From Bifidobacterium eulemuris (GTDB lineage: Bacteria; Actinomycetota; Actinomycetes; Actinomycetales; Bifidobacteriaceae), in contig NZ_CP062938.1 in the NCBI RefSeq assembly GCF_014898155.1, positions 1-64,000 on the forward strand: a stretch of DNA of 64,000 nt. Reading direction: 5' to 3'. Every line of letters begins with the position of its first letter. The stretch's first letter is position 1. The position numbers and the translations under genes were made by a program. Shown piece by piece: positions 17,427 to 25,992 of this stretch. The notes beneath the pieces are model-generated. The model saw only the letters and a program-made list of their open reading frames with translations, made no database searches and was not told the origin of the DNA.

Positions 17427-18746
17427 ATGAAGTCCATGAAGAAGTGGATTAGCGCCACCGCGATTGTAGCGGTAGCATCGATGACTTTGGCGGGATGCGC
17501 AGGCGGCACGTCCGCCACAGGCGATGCCGAGGTGAAGGCGTCGGACGAGGCCGTCACCATTCGTATCAGTTGGTGGGGTTCCGACACGCGAGTGCAGATC
17601 ACCGAAGACGCCATTGAAGCGTTCGAAGCAGAACACTCCAATATTGAGGTTGAGACCACGTACAACGACTGGTCAGGATACTGGGACAAATTAGCCACTG
17701 AAAACGCCGGCAAAAACGCTCCGGATGTGATGCAGATGGACGAGCTCTACCTTGCTTCATATGCTTCGCAGGGTTCACTGTTTGATTTGGATAAGACGTC
17801 CGAGTATTTGAGCCTCGATGGCATGGACGAATCGTTGAGGGATATGGGAAAGGTGGATGGCGTCCAGTATGCCGCCCCGATTTCATCGACCGCCTTCGGC
17901 GTGGTCATCAATAATGATGTCGTGGAACAGTTGGGATTGACCGTTCCGGACACCTCCGCATGGACATGGGATGACCTCATTGAGTTCGCCGAACAGGTCG
18001 TTCAGGCCTCGAACGGTGAGACCGTAGGCATCGCACCGCTGAACAACGGCATGAGCCTGCAGCTGTGGGCGCGCCAGCAAGGCGAGAACCTCTTCGAGGA
18101 CGGTGAGGTCTCCATTTCGGAGGATACGCTGGCCTCGTATCTGCAGATGTCCTACGACTGGACTCATGGCGACAATCCGATAGCCGGCACGCCGGACCAT
18201 CAGGCTGAACAGTCTTCCGGAACCGTGGACCAATCCGATTTCGCCACCAACAAGCAGGCGATGATCTTCACGCAGTCCACTCAGATCAGCACCTATGCCA
18301 AGGCGGCGGGCACGGATAATATGACCCTCGTGCCTATGCCGAACGATGATGCCTCCAATAAGTACGGTTACCTGAAACCCGGCATGTATTGGGCGGTGTC
18401 CTCTCAATCCGAGCATCCGGCCGAGGCCGCCATGCTGATCGATTATCTGCTGAACAACGAAGAGGCTGGCAAGACCCTCGGCACGGATCGCGGAATCCCC
18501 TCCAACAACACGATTCGCGAATCTCTCGCCGAGACTTCCACCGGCACTGATAAGCAAGCGTTGGATTTCCCCTCCCAAATCGAGGACACTCTCGGCGATG
18601 CTCCGGCCATCACACCTAACGGTGCCTCCGACCTCGACAAGATCATCGCCCGCTACAACCAGAAGGTGATGTTCGGAGAGCAGTCGGCCGCCGATGCCGC
18701 CAAGGCCATGATCAGCGAGATCAACACCGCAATCGCATCCGCCTAA
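17427..18746 (+). CDS. Extracellular sugar-binding lipoprotein of the ABC importer
   Basis: Family 1 solute-binding protein (UgpB/MalE-like), 439 residues. The N-terminus MKSMKKWISATAIVAVASMT followed by LAGC is a lipoprotein signal; the Cys near residue 23 would be lipidated and anchor the protein outside the membrane. ISWWGSDTRVQITEDAIEAF and MQMDELYLASYA fit the family. The start at 17427 follows AAAGGAG. It delivers substrate to the two permeases upstream. The ligand cannot be read from sequence; the GH115-like enzyme next door suggests a glucuronate-substituted oligosaccharide. Confidence 0.93.
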   Translation: MKSMKKWISATAIVAVASMTLAGCAGGTSATGDAEVKASDEAVTIRISWWGSDTRVQITEDAIEAFEAEHSNIEVETTYNDWSGYWDKLATENAGKNAPDVMQMDELYLASYASQGSLFDLDKTSEYLSLDGMDESLRDMGKVDGVQYAAPISSTAFGVVINNDVVEQLGLTVPDTSAWTWDDLIEFAEQVVQASNGETVGIAPLNNGMSLQLWARQQGENLFEDGEVSISEDTLASYLQMSYDWTHGDNPIAGTPDHQAEQSSGTVDQSDFATNKQAMIFTQSTQISTYAKAAGTDNMTLVPMPNDDASNKYGYLKPGMYWAVSSQSEHPAEAAMLIDYLLNNEEAGKTLGTDRGIPSNNTIRESLAETSTGTDKQALDFPSQIEDTLGDAPAITPNGASDLDKIIARYNQKVMFGEQSAADAAKAMISEINTAIASA

Positions 18747-18755
18747 TGACGACGT

Positions 18756-18791
18756 CTGAGGTGGGGTCAGGCAACCATGATTCCACCTCAG
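18756..18791 (+). terminator. Intra-operon hairpin after the binding-protein gene
   Basis: CTGAGGTGG (18756-18764) and CCACCTCAG (18783-18791) are perfect 9-bp complements with an 18-nt loop and no T tract. Such hairpins after binding-protein genes often protect the upstream message or reduce read-through. Confidence 0.45.
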
Positions 18792-18856
18792 GCCATCTTG
18801 AATAACAATTCGTGAACGTCAACGTGTCGAACCCAGGCCAGCGGAGGAATGGCATC

Positions 18857-19537
18857 ATGAATCTCACTGAACGCATCGTGAATCCACCGGAGTCGAGTTC
18901 CTCCCTGCAAAAGAACAATGCCAAACCTCTGACGGGCATCCGCTTGTTTGGTCACCTTGTCTGCGCGTATCCATGGGCGTTGGTCAAGCTGAATGTGCTG
19001 TTCGTCGTCTCCTGCGTTCCCATCATCACAATCCCGGTCGCGTTGGCCGCGATGGCCGACGTGTTGGGCATGGTGGCCGGGCGTCGCATGGTGTTCGTCT
19101 GGCGTGATTATTGGTGCGCCTGGAAAAGACTGTGGAGGCGCGCCTATGCTGTCGGGACGTCGTATTGTGCGGCCATGCTGCTTGCGATGATCGGTGTGCG
19201 ATTCTACCTGAATTCTGGCCTGACTGCGGGCGTTATACTTGCGGGGGTTTGTGGCGTACTCGCGATATGGGGATTCGTGGCAGGCGCATACCTGTTTGCG
19301 ATGATCGCGAATACTGCATTGCGTCCCGCGCAGGTATGGCGTAATGCGGTGCTGCTGGTGATCGCGAGGTTCCAATCCAGTCTGCTGGTCATGGTGTTCG
19401 ATTCGGTGATACTGATGGTGGTTTTTCTATTGATGCCGTGGACGGTTGCCGTTTTTCCCCTGTTCGGATTGAGTTTGATTGGGATTGCGGGCGCGGTGAT
19501 GACCAAAGAGAGTCTGGCCGCTCTGGTGTTGAAATAA
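18857..19537 (+). CDS. DUF624 (YesL-type) membrane protein
   Basis: A 226-residue protein with about five hydrophobic segments, matching the DUF624/YesL family. LVKLNVLFVVSCVPIITIPV is the typical start of the first membrane segment. The ATG at 18857 follows GGAGGA. In Bacillus the yesL gene sits with a rhamnogalacturonan ABC importer, and the association recurs in many sugar importer operons, but the biochemical role is not established. Here it lies between the binding protein and the GH115-like gene, so it probably assists the same importer. Confidence 0.85.
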   Translation: MNLTERIVNPPESSSSLQKNNAKPLTGIRLFGHLVCAYPWALVKLNVLFVVSCVPIITIPVALAAMADVLGMVAGRRMVFVWRDYWCAWKRLWRRAYAVGTSYCAAMLLAMIGVRFYLNSGLTAGVILAGVCGVLAIWGFVAGAYLFAMIANTALRPAQVWRNAVLLVIARFQSSLLVMVFDSVILMVVFLLMPWTVAVFPLFGLSLIGIAGAVMTKESLAALVLK

Positions 19538-19585
19538 CGAAATCGTTCCGATCCGTATGTTCTTCCAAGTTATGAGGATATAGCC

Positions 19586-21718
19586 ATGTTGATTGATGCC
19601 AACACCGTTATTGCGGCAGATGGGCGCTCATCGTCGGTATGCTCCGCGGTCGCCGACGTGCGTCGCGATCTGGCCGAGGTGTGTGGAACCACGCACGATC
19701 CGCACGAAAGTGAAATGACGGCCAATAGCGTACATATCGTATTTATTGACGCTGAGTTCCCCTCTGAAGGCATGTTCCGTGTCTCGTCCGTTGCGAACCG
19801 GCGAGAATTGGTTGTTGCGGCCGGCGATGATTTCGGTTTCATCTATGGCCTGTACCACATCAGCCGTGAACTGTTGGGGGTTCCTGACCTGTGGTTCTGG
19901 ATGGATTGGAAGCCCTCTCGTGTCGGCACGGTCGAGGTGCCCGACGACTACCGTTTCGAGTCGCGCCCCTTCGCCGTCGCCGAACGTGGTTGGTTCGTCA
20001 ATGACGAAGTGCTGCTGATGGGATGGCAGCTGGAGAACGATCCCGACCTGCCATGGCAGATGGTGTTCGAGGCGCTGCTGCGCTGCGGCGGCAATATGGT
20101 CATTCCCGGAACAGGCAACAACTCCGCCCGACATGCCGTTGCGGCCACGACCCGTGGCTTGAAGATTGCGCAGCATCACGCCGAGCCGTTGGGCGCGCGC
20201 CTGTTCTCATCCGTCTATCCCGATCTCAAACCCTCATGGGACGAGCATAAAGACTTGTTCATCGGGTTGTGGAAGGAATCATTGTCCGCGCATGCCGGAC
20301 AGCATGTGATCTGGAACGTGGGATTCCGTGGTCAAGGTGATGAGCCGTTCTGGTGTTCGGATCCCTCCTACGATACCGATGACAAGCGCGGTGCACTGAT
20401 GAGTGAGATCATCCGAATCCAGCGGAAGATGGTGTTGGAATCAGATCCTGACGCGCGTTGCTGCGTCTATCTATATGGCGAGACGCTGGAACTATATCGT
20501 CAGGGCGTACTCGATCTGCCGGACGATGTGATCAAAATTTGGTCTGACAATGGATTCGGACGTATGGTCACCCGTCGTCAAGGCAACCACAATCCGCGTA
20601 TCGACGCCATGCCCAACCCGGACGACGATGGCGCGCAAGGCATCTACTATCATGCGTCGTTCTACGATCTGCAGGCTGCCAACCATATCACCACTCTGCC
20701 TAATCAGCCGGTGCATATCGTCCGCGAATTGGGTGCTGTGCTGGCCTGTGGAGGTGACGCGTTCTGGATCGTCAACTCGTCGAATGTTAAACCCCACGCG
20801 TACTACCTTGATCTGATGGCCCGGTTGTGGCGCGAGGGTATGCCAGCGCTGGCGGCATCCGCCGACACTGATTGCACGCGGGATGCCATCGAATCTGTAT
20901 GCCAATCCATTGTCGACCAGCATGCGCAGGATTTCGCGACCACCTATTATGGCGAGCCCGACGCGCGGGCAGTGGCCGAGGCCTACCAAGCGTATTTTGA
21001 CGCGGCTGTGCCTTATGGCGAGCAGTGGGATGAACACGCGGCAGAACAGTATTTTAATTATGGTCCGCGCGAATTGATCACCCAATTCATGCACGATCGC
21101 ACATCCGTCTGCTCCGATCTGCTGTGGGCTACCGGCGATCGGTCGTTGATCGATCAGATAGTCATCATCGACAAAGCGTCTGTCATAGGTATGCGTCAAT
21201 ACGCGGAGTTAGCGGAACGCAATGTCGTGGCCTCAGCTGGCATGACGGAACATGGGGCGAGGTTGTTCAACGACTCTATCGCTTTGCATACACTCATCTA
21301 CGCCCACTGCTGTACGGCCACCCATTTGGTGTGCGAGGCGTTGCGTGAAGGCCTGGAATCCGATTGGCAACGGGCGTTCTGGCATGCGGGATTGGCCCGC
21401 AGGGAGTTCCAGCGGGCTCGTGAGGCGATGCTGTCGCGTGAGCATGGCAAATGGCGGGGCTTTTACGCCAACGAGTGTCTGACTGATGTGGCGCAGAGCG
21501 CTTGGGTCGTATCCGGTCTTATGTCGTTCCTGCGCGCCATGGGCGACGGTCCTTATTTCTACCAATGGCAGCGAGACTTTATCTACAGCCGTGAGGAGGC
21601 GAAGGTCACCACATTGCTCAACCTCGAAAACCATCTGACCAACGACGAGCTATTCGACGCTATGCTCGTCAAATGGGAGGATGACAGAATTGGGGATATA
21701 TACCGGTGTGTTGACTAG
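19586..21718 (+). CDS. GH115-like alpha-1,2-glucuronidase
   Basis: A 710-residue protein resembling glycoside hydrolase family 115, whose members remove (4-O-methyl-)glucuronate from xylan-type chains. Supporting segments are GFIYGLYHISRELLGVPDLW (family start, near residue 90), FAVAERGWFVNDEVLLMGW near 130, and WNVGFRGQGDEPFW near 245. It is shorter than many members, which carry a further C-terminal domain. No signal peptide is present, so it should act inside the cell on oligosaccharides from the upstream importer. The released glucuronate could enter via uxaC. The ATG at 19586 follows GAGGA. The gene ends 36 bases before the lacI start, with an ATACGTAT site between. Family membership is from sequence patterns, not a search. 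Confidence 0.75.
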   Translation: MLIDANTVIAADGRSSSVCSAVADVRRDLAEVCGTTHDPHESEMTANSVHIVFIDAEFPSEGMFRVSSVANRRELVVAAGDDFGFIYGLYHISRELLGVPDLWFWMDWKPSRVGTVEVPDDYRFESRPFAVAERGWFVNDEVLLMGWQLENDPDLPWQMVFEALLRCGGNMVIPGTGNNSARHAVAATTRGLKIAQHHAEPLGARLFSSVYPDLKPSWDEHKDLFIGLWKESLSAHAGQHVIWNVGFRGQGDEPFWCSDPSYDTDDKRGALMSEIIRIQRKMVLESDPDARCCVYLYGETLELYRQGVLDLPDDVIKIWSDNGFGRMVTRRQGNHNPRIDAMPNPDDDGAQGIYYHASFYDLQAANHITTLPNQPVHIVRELGAVLACGGDAFWIVNSSNVKPHAYYLDLMARLWREGMPALAASADTDCTRDAIESVCQSIVDQHAQDFATTYYGEPDARAVAEAYQAYFDAAVPYGEQWDEHAAEQYFNYGPRELITQFMHDRTSVCSDLLWATGDRSLIDQIVIIDKASVIGMRQYAELAERNVVASAGMTEHGARLFNDSIALHTLIYAHCCTATHLVCEALREGLESDWQRAFWHAGLARREFQRAREAMLSREHGKWRGFYANECLTDVAQSAWVVSGLMSFLRAMGDGPYFYQWQRDFIYSREEAKVTTLLNLENHLTNDELFDAMLVKWEDDRIGDIYRCVD

Positions 21719-21725
21719 AATGTGA

Positions 21726-21740
21726 CTGATACGTATCGAC
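21726..21740. promoter_or_regulatory. ATACGTAT operator before the third lacI gene
   Basis: GATACGTATC (21728-21737) is a perfect 10-bp palindrome followed by GA, matching the tandem sites at 15263-15292. It lies in the 36-base gap between the GH115-like gene and lacI, suitable for autoregulation. Confidence 0.55.
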
Positions 21741-21754
21741 TGAGAGGGTGTGAT

Positions 21755-22801
21755 ATGAGCACTGTGGTTCCGACCGGAATACGAGGAAAAGCGACCAGCA
21801 AAGACGTCGCCAAGCTGGCCGGTGTGGCGCAAAGCACGGTATCGTATTACATGAACGGCAGCAGGCCGGTGTCAAAAGACGCTCGGGCGCGCATCGAAGC
21901 AGCGATGGCGACGCTCGACTACCACCCGAACTCCAGCGCCCGTACGTTGCGCACCCAACGCACGAATCTCATCACCCTTATCGAACGATTGGATTACGAA
22001 TCGGATGCATCGGATGTGGCGCCGTATCTGACCTCCATCATCGAAGAGGCCTATCGGCAAGGTTATGACGTCATCCTGAACACCACCAAGGCCGATCCGG
22101 ACAGCCTGCGCCGCATGGACGGACGCAATATCTGCGATGGATTCATCCTGATGGATATCAAGCGGCATGACGAGCGTATCCCTGTGGCTGCCCAGATCGG
22201 CCTGCCTACAGTGGTCTTCGGCAAGCCCGATGACGCGCACGGGTTGGACGTCATCTATTTCGACTATGAAAGCGCCGGCGCAATCATTGCGGACTATTTG
22301 GCCGGGTTCGGGCATCGCACCGTGGTGTTCTTGGATGAAAATCCTTTAGAGAACAGCAGCTACATCTCGTATCAAAGTATGTATGAGTCGCTACGGAAGC
22401 GTTGCTCTGATCATGGCATGTCATTCGATGCCATACCGTTCGATCGAGACCATGAACAGTCAGCGATGGAGATGGTCGGCGAGAATATCCACAACCGGCT
22501 GGCTGTGGTCACGCGCCAGCCGCGCTCCACCAAAGCATGCATGGATGCTTTAGTAAGACATAACCTGATTCCGGGGCGCGACCTGACACTGGTGAGTCTC
22601 TGTCCGGATTCCAAAATTGACTCGTTTAGTCTGCAGCCTTCGAACCTTTCACAGCGTCCACGGGAGATTTCAATACAAGCCGTGCATATGCTGATCGATC
22701 GCATCGAGCATCCCAGTCGACCCCAATCCATCATGACCGTCAAAACAGATCACGTCACTACCAGGGACACCACCGTCGATTTTCGAGGTGAAGACGACTG
22801 A
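21755..22801 (+). CDS. LacI-family regulator of the ABC importer / GH115 block
   Basis: LacI/GalR regulator of 348 residues. The HTH reads ATSKDVAKLAGVAQSTVSYY. Unlike the other two LacI proteins here it has a standard hinge (HPNSSARTLRTQRTNLI), so it should kink DNA in the usual way. The core follows from ITLIERLDYESDASDVAPYL. The start at 21755 follows GAGAGGG; an in-frame GTG at 21722 is less likely. Its recognition helix differs from the paralogous pair, in line with a different operator (ATACGTAT) before it and before the importer. It is the last gene of its block and is followed by a hairpin. Confidence 0.92.
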   Translation: MSTVVPTGIRGKATSKDVAKLAGVAQSTVSYYMNGSRPVSKDARARIEAAMATLDYHPNSSARTLRTQRTNLITLIERLDYESDASDVAPYLTSIIEEAYRQGYDVILNTTKADPDSLRRMDGRNICDGFILMDIKRHDERIPVAAQIGLPTVVFGKPDDAHGLDVIYFDYESAGAIIADYLAGFGHRTVVFLDENPLENSSYISYQSMYESLRKRCSDHGMSFDAIPFDRDHEQSAMEMVGENIHNRLAVVTRQPRSTKACMDALVRHNLIPGRDLTLVSLCPDSKIDSFSLQPSNLSQRPREISIQAVHMLIDRIEHPSRPQSIMTVKTDHVTTRDTTVDFRGEDD

Positions 22802-22803
22802 CT

Positions 22804-22846
22804 GTCACGGCCATCACTACCAGTGGTGCGGAGCGATGGCTGTGAC
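22804..22846 (+). terminator. Terminator-like hairpin after lacI
   Basis: GTCACGGCCATC (22804-22815) pairs with GATGGCTGTGAC (22835-22846), one G-U pair, with a small inner stem CAC-GTG. No long T tract. Confidence 0.55.
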
Positions 22847-22881
22847 TAATCGGCATTCCGACAGACAGGCATGCTCGAAGT

Positions 22882-23153
22882 ATGCGCTACCGGTACCATG
22901 TTCACCGTGTTTGGGATCAGCCGGGACGCGTTGAATCGGGAGCCCGGTACATGGTTATGGTGGATGGTGTCATCGCAACGCGTGGCAACCATGCTTACTC
23001 GCCGTCACTGGCTTGATGCCGGAATGCGAGTACCAGCTGGTGGTTTATTTCGAGAAACCGGGCCATGAAGCCTGGAGCATCGTGGTCAAGGACTGCATGC
23101 TCAGCGGTGTGGAACATGGCAGTGGTCGCATCGAACTGTGCGATCAGCCGTAG
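22882..23153 (+). pseudogene. GH28 remnant: N-terminal module joined to C-terminal end
   Basis: From the ATG at 22882 one frame reads an Fn3-like N-terminus (VWDQPGRVESGARYMVMVDG). It is interrupted near 23005, where the sense shifts by one base to LMPECEYQLVVYFE. Directly after comes KPGHEAWSIVVKDCMLSGVE and GSGRIELCDQP, ending at TAG 23151-23153. That tail matches the C-terminus of the first GH28 in the window (KPGHEARDIVFKDVTLGGVD ... GRVELCDC). The whole catalytic beta-helix is missing, so this is a GH28 gene collapsed by an internal deletion plus a frameshift. It shows that a third GH28 once stood here. Confidence 0.7.
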
Positions 23154-23188
23154 GAATCACGAATACCTTGTTATCCGATTGGCTAAGA

Positions 23189-24055
23189 TTACAGATTCCC
23201 ATACTGCCGTGCGGCCCGCGCGATGGCCTCGTTGGTGGTGTGCTCGAGGATGACGGGAATCCACGGGCGGCGGCCGTTGGCGAGACGGACGATGCCCTCG
23301 ATGTCGAGCTCGCCCGTGCCCGCGTCGCAACGGCGGATATTCGTGCCGCACGCCGTCGCATCCGAAGGCTCGACGGTGAAATCGGAGATATGCACGGCCA
23401 TGATGCGCTCGCCGAAACGATCGAAGGCCTCATGCGCGAGCTCCAGCTGCGTCGAACCGTCGACGGTGCGGCCATCGGGCGTGGTATAGGCGGTCGCGTC
23501 GAAGACAACACCCAGCCAAGGCGAATCGACATCGGCCAAAAGGCGCTCTGTGGTGGCGATATCGTATATCGGATGGTTCGCGCCCGGCTCGACGGCCACC
23601 ATCGTGCCGAAACGTTCTCCGGCCGTGACAAGACGGCGGATCGACGCCAAAGCCTCCTGATACATCGATTCGGTGAAATTGGCTTCGGTGAATCCGCCCG
23701 GAACGGCGTCGACTGATCCCGTCTCGCTGGCCACCATCGGAGCGCCGAAAAACCTCGCGTTGGCCAGATACGCTTCGAATTTGCGCAGACCGGCCTCGCG
23801 TGCGGCCATATCGGGATGCGTCATATTGATATAGCAGCCCAACACCGCGATATCGACGCCGTGTTTGGCCAGAACCCGCCGAATGCGCATGCCCATTCCC
23901 GGATTGATGTCGGCCGCGCCGCTTGGCAGATCGGGGAAGGACTTGCCCAACGCCAACTGCGTGACGTGCACGCCGTATCCGGACAATCCTTCGGCCAACC
24001 GCTCCGGAGTATCGCCCCACGTCACATCATGTCCGCGCGTGCCGAGATTGATCAT
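23189..24055 (-). CDS. Sugar isomerase/epimerase-like TIM barrel (AP endonuclease 2 family)
   Basis: A 288-residue xylose-isomerase-like TIM-barrel protein of the AP_endonuc_2 fold, used by many sugar isomerases and epimerases. The start MINLGTRGHDVTWGDTPERL at 24055 follows AGGAAAGGCGG on the minus strand. Likely metal ligands fall in VAVEPGANHPI (Glu/His), VVFDATAY (Asp) and MAVHISDFTV (His, Asp), with the last Glu in PVILEHTT. It diverges from uxaA across a 205-bp region with a GGCAACA operator, so both are probably controlled together. The substrate is unknown; an uronate or aldonate epimerisation would fit. Confidence 0.85.
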   Translation of the reverse strand: MINLGTRGHDVTWGDTPERLAEGLSGYGVHVTQLALGKSFPDLPSGAADINPGMGMRIRRVLAKHGVDIAVLGCYINMTHPDMAAREAGLRKFEAYLANARFFGAPMVASETGSVDAVPGGFTEANFTESMYQEALASIRRLVTAGERFGTMVAVEPGANHPIYDIATTERLLADVDSPWLGVVFDATAYTTPDGRTVDGSTQLELAHEAFDRFGERIMAVHISDFTVEPSDATACGTNIRRCDAGTGELDIEGIVRLANGRRPWIPVILEHTTNEAIARAARQYGNL

Positions 24056-24204
24056 CGAATCCGCCTTTCCTGGGATGCTCGGCCGTACGACGGGCCGATG
24101 CGGCCCAGCGTAAAGGATGACGGGTGGTCCTGCGAATCCGCTGCCAAGGGTTGCCGGCGAAATCGGACCATATATCATGGATCCTGCGCACACGCCAGAG
24201 CGAA

Positions 24205-24225
24205 CGCAACGATTGGCAACAAAAG
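24205..24225. promoter_or_regulatory. Candidate operator between the isomerase-like gene and uxaA
   Basis: GATTGGCAACAAAAGCC (about 24208-24224) has the TTGGCAACAAA core also found before uxaC. It lies about 40-55 bp before the uxaA start. uxaA has no clear Shine-Dalgarno; TACGTT at 24249-24254 could be a -10 box six bases from its ATG. Confidence 0.45.
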
Positions 24226-24260
24226 CCACGAAACGCGAAGCGCCTTCGTACGTTTAGCGT

Positions 24261-25898
24261 ATGAACGCAAAGCAGCCTGATCACAACATCGCCAACATCC
24301 CCGCCGACGACTGCGCCGAACGCGTCGCCTCGACGGGATTCATCCCCACCTGCGCCGACGGCGTCGCCCCGAACCACGACTATGTGGCCGAGATTCCCGA
24401 AAACACCGGCTTGGACACGATCTTCCTCGCGCAAGGCGATATGGTCTGCGTCGCCGCCCGCCCCATCAAAGCGGGGGAGAGAGTGCAGGTCGAAGGGCAC
24501 GAGCCGCTGACGGTGCTCGACGATGTGCCCCGCGGACACAAAATCGCGCTGGTCGACGTTCCCGAAGGCGTCAACGTCGTCAAATACGGCTTCGAAATCG
24601 GCCGCGCCAAGCAGCCGATCAAACGCGGCGCATGGGTGCACACCCACAACATCGCCACGAATCTCGGCGCGAACCTCGAATACACGTACGAGCCCACCGA
24701 CGACACCGTCAAACCGGGCCAACCCACCATGACCTTCCAAGGCTACCGCCGTGCCAACGGCAAAGTCGGCATCCGCAACGACCTGTACATCGTGCCCACC
24801 GTGGGCTGCATCTCCGGACTGGTCGCCACCATGGCGCGCATGTTCACCTCACGCCACAACGGCAACGGCAACTTCGACTCCGTGGTCGTGGCGCGTCATC
24901 CCTACGGCTGCTCGCAGCTCGGCGGCGATCTCGAATGGACGCAGAACACCCTGCGCGGCATCGTCGAACATCCGAACGCCGGAGGCGTGCTGGTGGTGGG
25001 CCTCGGCTGCGAGAACAACCAGATGTCGCTGTTCAAAGCCGGACTGGAAGGCATCGACGAATCCCGCGTCAAAACCATGATCTGCCAGGAGGAGACGGAC
25101 GAGTTCGACCGCGCGGCCGATCTGCTGGAGGAACTCAACGAGGCTGCGGCCGGCGACCGGCGCGAACCCATCCCGATGAGCGAGCTCAAAGTCGGCGTCG
25201 AATGCGGCGGCTCCGACGGCATGAGCGGCATCACCGCCAACCCCATGGTCGGACGTTTCGCCGAATGGCTGGTAAGCCAGGGCGGATCCGTGGTGCTCTC
25301 GGAAGTGCCGGAGATGTTCGGCGCGGAAACCGTGCTGATGAGCCAGGCGCGCGACGAAGGCGTGTTCCACGACATCGTGGATCTGATCAACAACTTCAAA
25401 GGGCATTTCCGCAAATACGGCGAAATCATCTCCGACAACCCCTCGCCGGGCAACAAGGCCGGCGGCATCACCACCCTGGAGGACAAATCCCTGGGTTGCA
25501 TCCGCAAAGGCGGCCGCTGCGAGGTCGAGGACGTGATCCTCTACGGACACCGCATCAAGCGCAACGGACTGTCGCTCATGCAGACGCCGGGCAACGATAT
25601 GGTGTCCACCACCGCCAAAGGATCCGCGGGCTGCCATCTCATCCTGTTCACCACCGGCCGCGGCACGCCGTTCGGATGCTTCGTGCCGACCATCAAAGTC
25701 GCCACCAACACTCCGCTCGCCGAAAAGAAGAAACGCTGGATCGACTTCAACGCCGGACGCCTACTGGACGAGCCCGCCTCGGTGGTGGATGAGGACTTCC
25801 GCAAACTGGTGCTTGAGGTCGTCGACGGACGCAGGACCAACAACGAGAAGAACGCGATGCAGGAGACCGTCATCTTCAAAGACGGCCCCACCGAATAA
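24261..25898 (+). CDS. uxaA: Altronate dehydratase
   Basis: A 545-residue altronate dehydratase (UxaA/GarD family). It removes water from D-altronate to give 2-keto-3-deoxygluconate, the third step of galacturonate breakdown. The N-terminal SAF-like domain spans residues ~45-150 (LAQGDMVCVAARPIKAGERV). The main domain opens at FQGYRRANGKVGIRNDLYIV and carries HPYGCSQLGGDLEWT, GLGCENNQMSL, VGVECGGSDGMSGITANPMV and TTAKGSAGCHLILFTTGRGT. It is intact, unlike uxaB. It lies far from uxaB and uxaC but in the same island and under a similar operator. The ATG at 24261 lacks a good ribosome-binding site, so the message may be leaderless. A terminator follows at 25930. Confidence 0.96.
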   Translation: MNAKQPDHNIANIPADDCAERVASTGFIPTCADGVAPNHDYVAEIPENTGLDTIFLAQGDMVCVAARPIKAGERVQVEGHEPLTVLDDVPRGHKIALVDVPEGVNVVKYGFEIGRAKQPIKRGAWVHTHNIATNLGANLEYTYEPTDDTVKPGQPTMTFQGYRRANGKVGIRNDLYIVPTVGCISGLVATMARMFTSRHNGNGNFDSVVVARHPYGCSQLGGDLEWTQNTLRGIVEHPNAGGVLVVGLGCENNQMSLFKAGLEGIDESRVKTMICQEETDEFDRAADLLEELNEAAAGDRREPIPMSELKVGVECGGSDGMSGITANPMVGRFAEWLVSQGGSVVLSEVPEMFGAETVLMSQARDEGVFHDIVDLINNFKGHFRKYGEIISDNPSPGNKAGGITTLEDKSLGCIRKGGRCEVEDVILYGHRIKRNGLSLMQTPGNDMVSTTAKGSAGCHLILFTTGRGTPFGCFVPTIKVATNTPLAEKKKRWIDFNAGRLLDEPASVVDEDFRKLVLEVVDGRRTNNEKNAMQETVIFKDGPTE

Positions 25899-25929
25899 CG
25901 ATTGCTGTAAAAGTGGTCAATGAAATGTG

Positions 25930-25973
25930 AAGTTTCCAGATGGCGAGTACTTTGTCATCCGGAAACTTTTTTT
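25930..25973 (+). terminator. Rho-independent terminator after uxaA
   Basis: AAGTTTCC (25930-25937) with GGAAACTT (25961-25968), extended inward by GATG-CATC, followed by a run of seven Ts. Confidence 0.85.
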
Positions 25974-25992
25974 ATTGAAAGGATGTGCTGAC

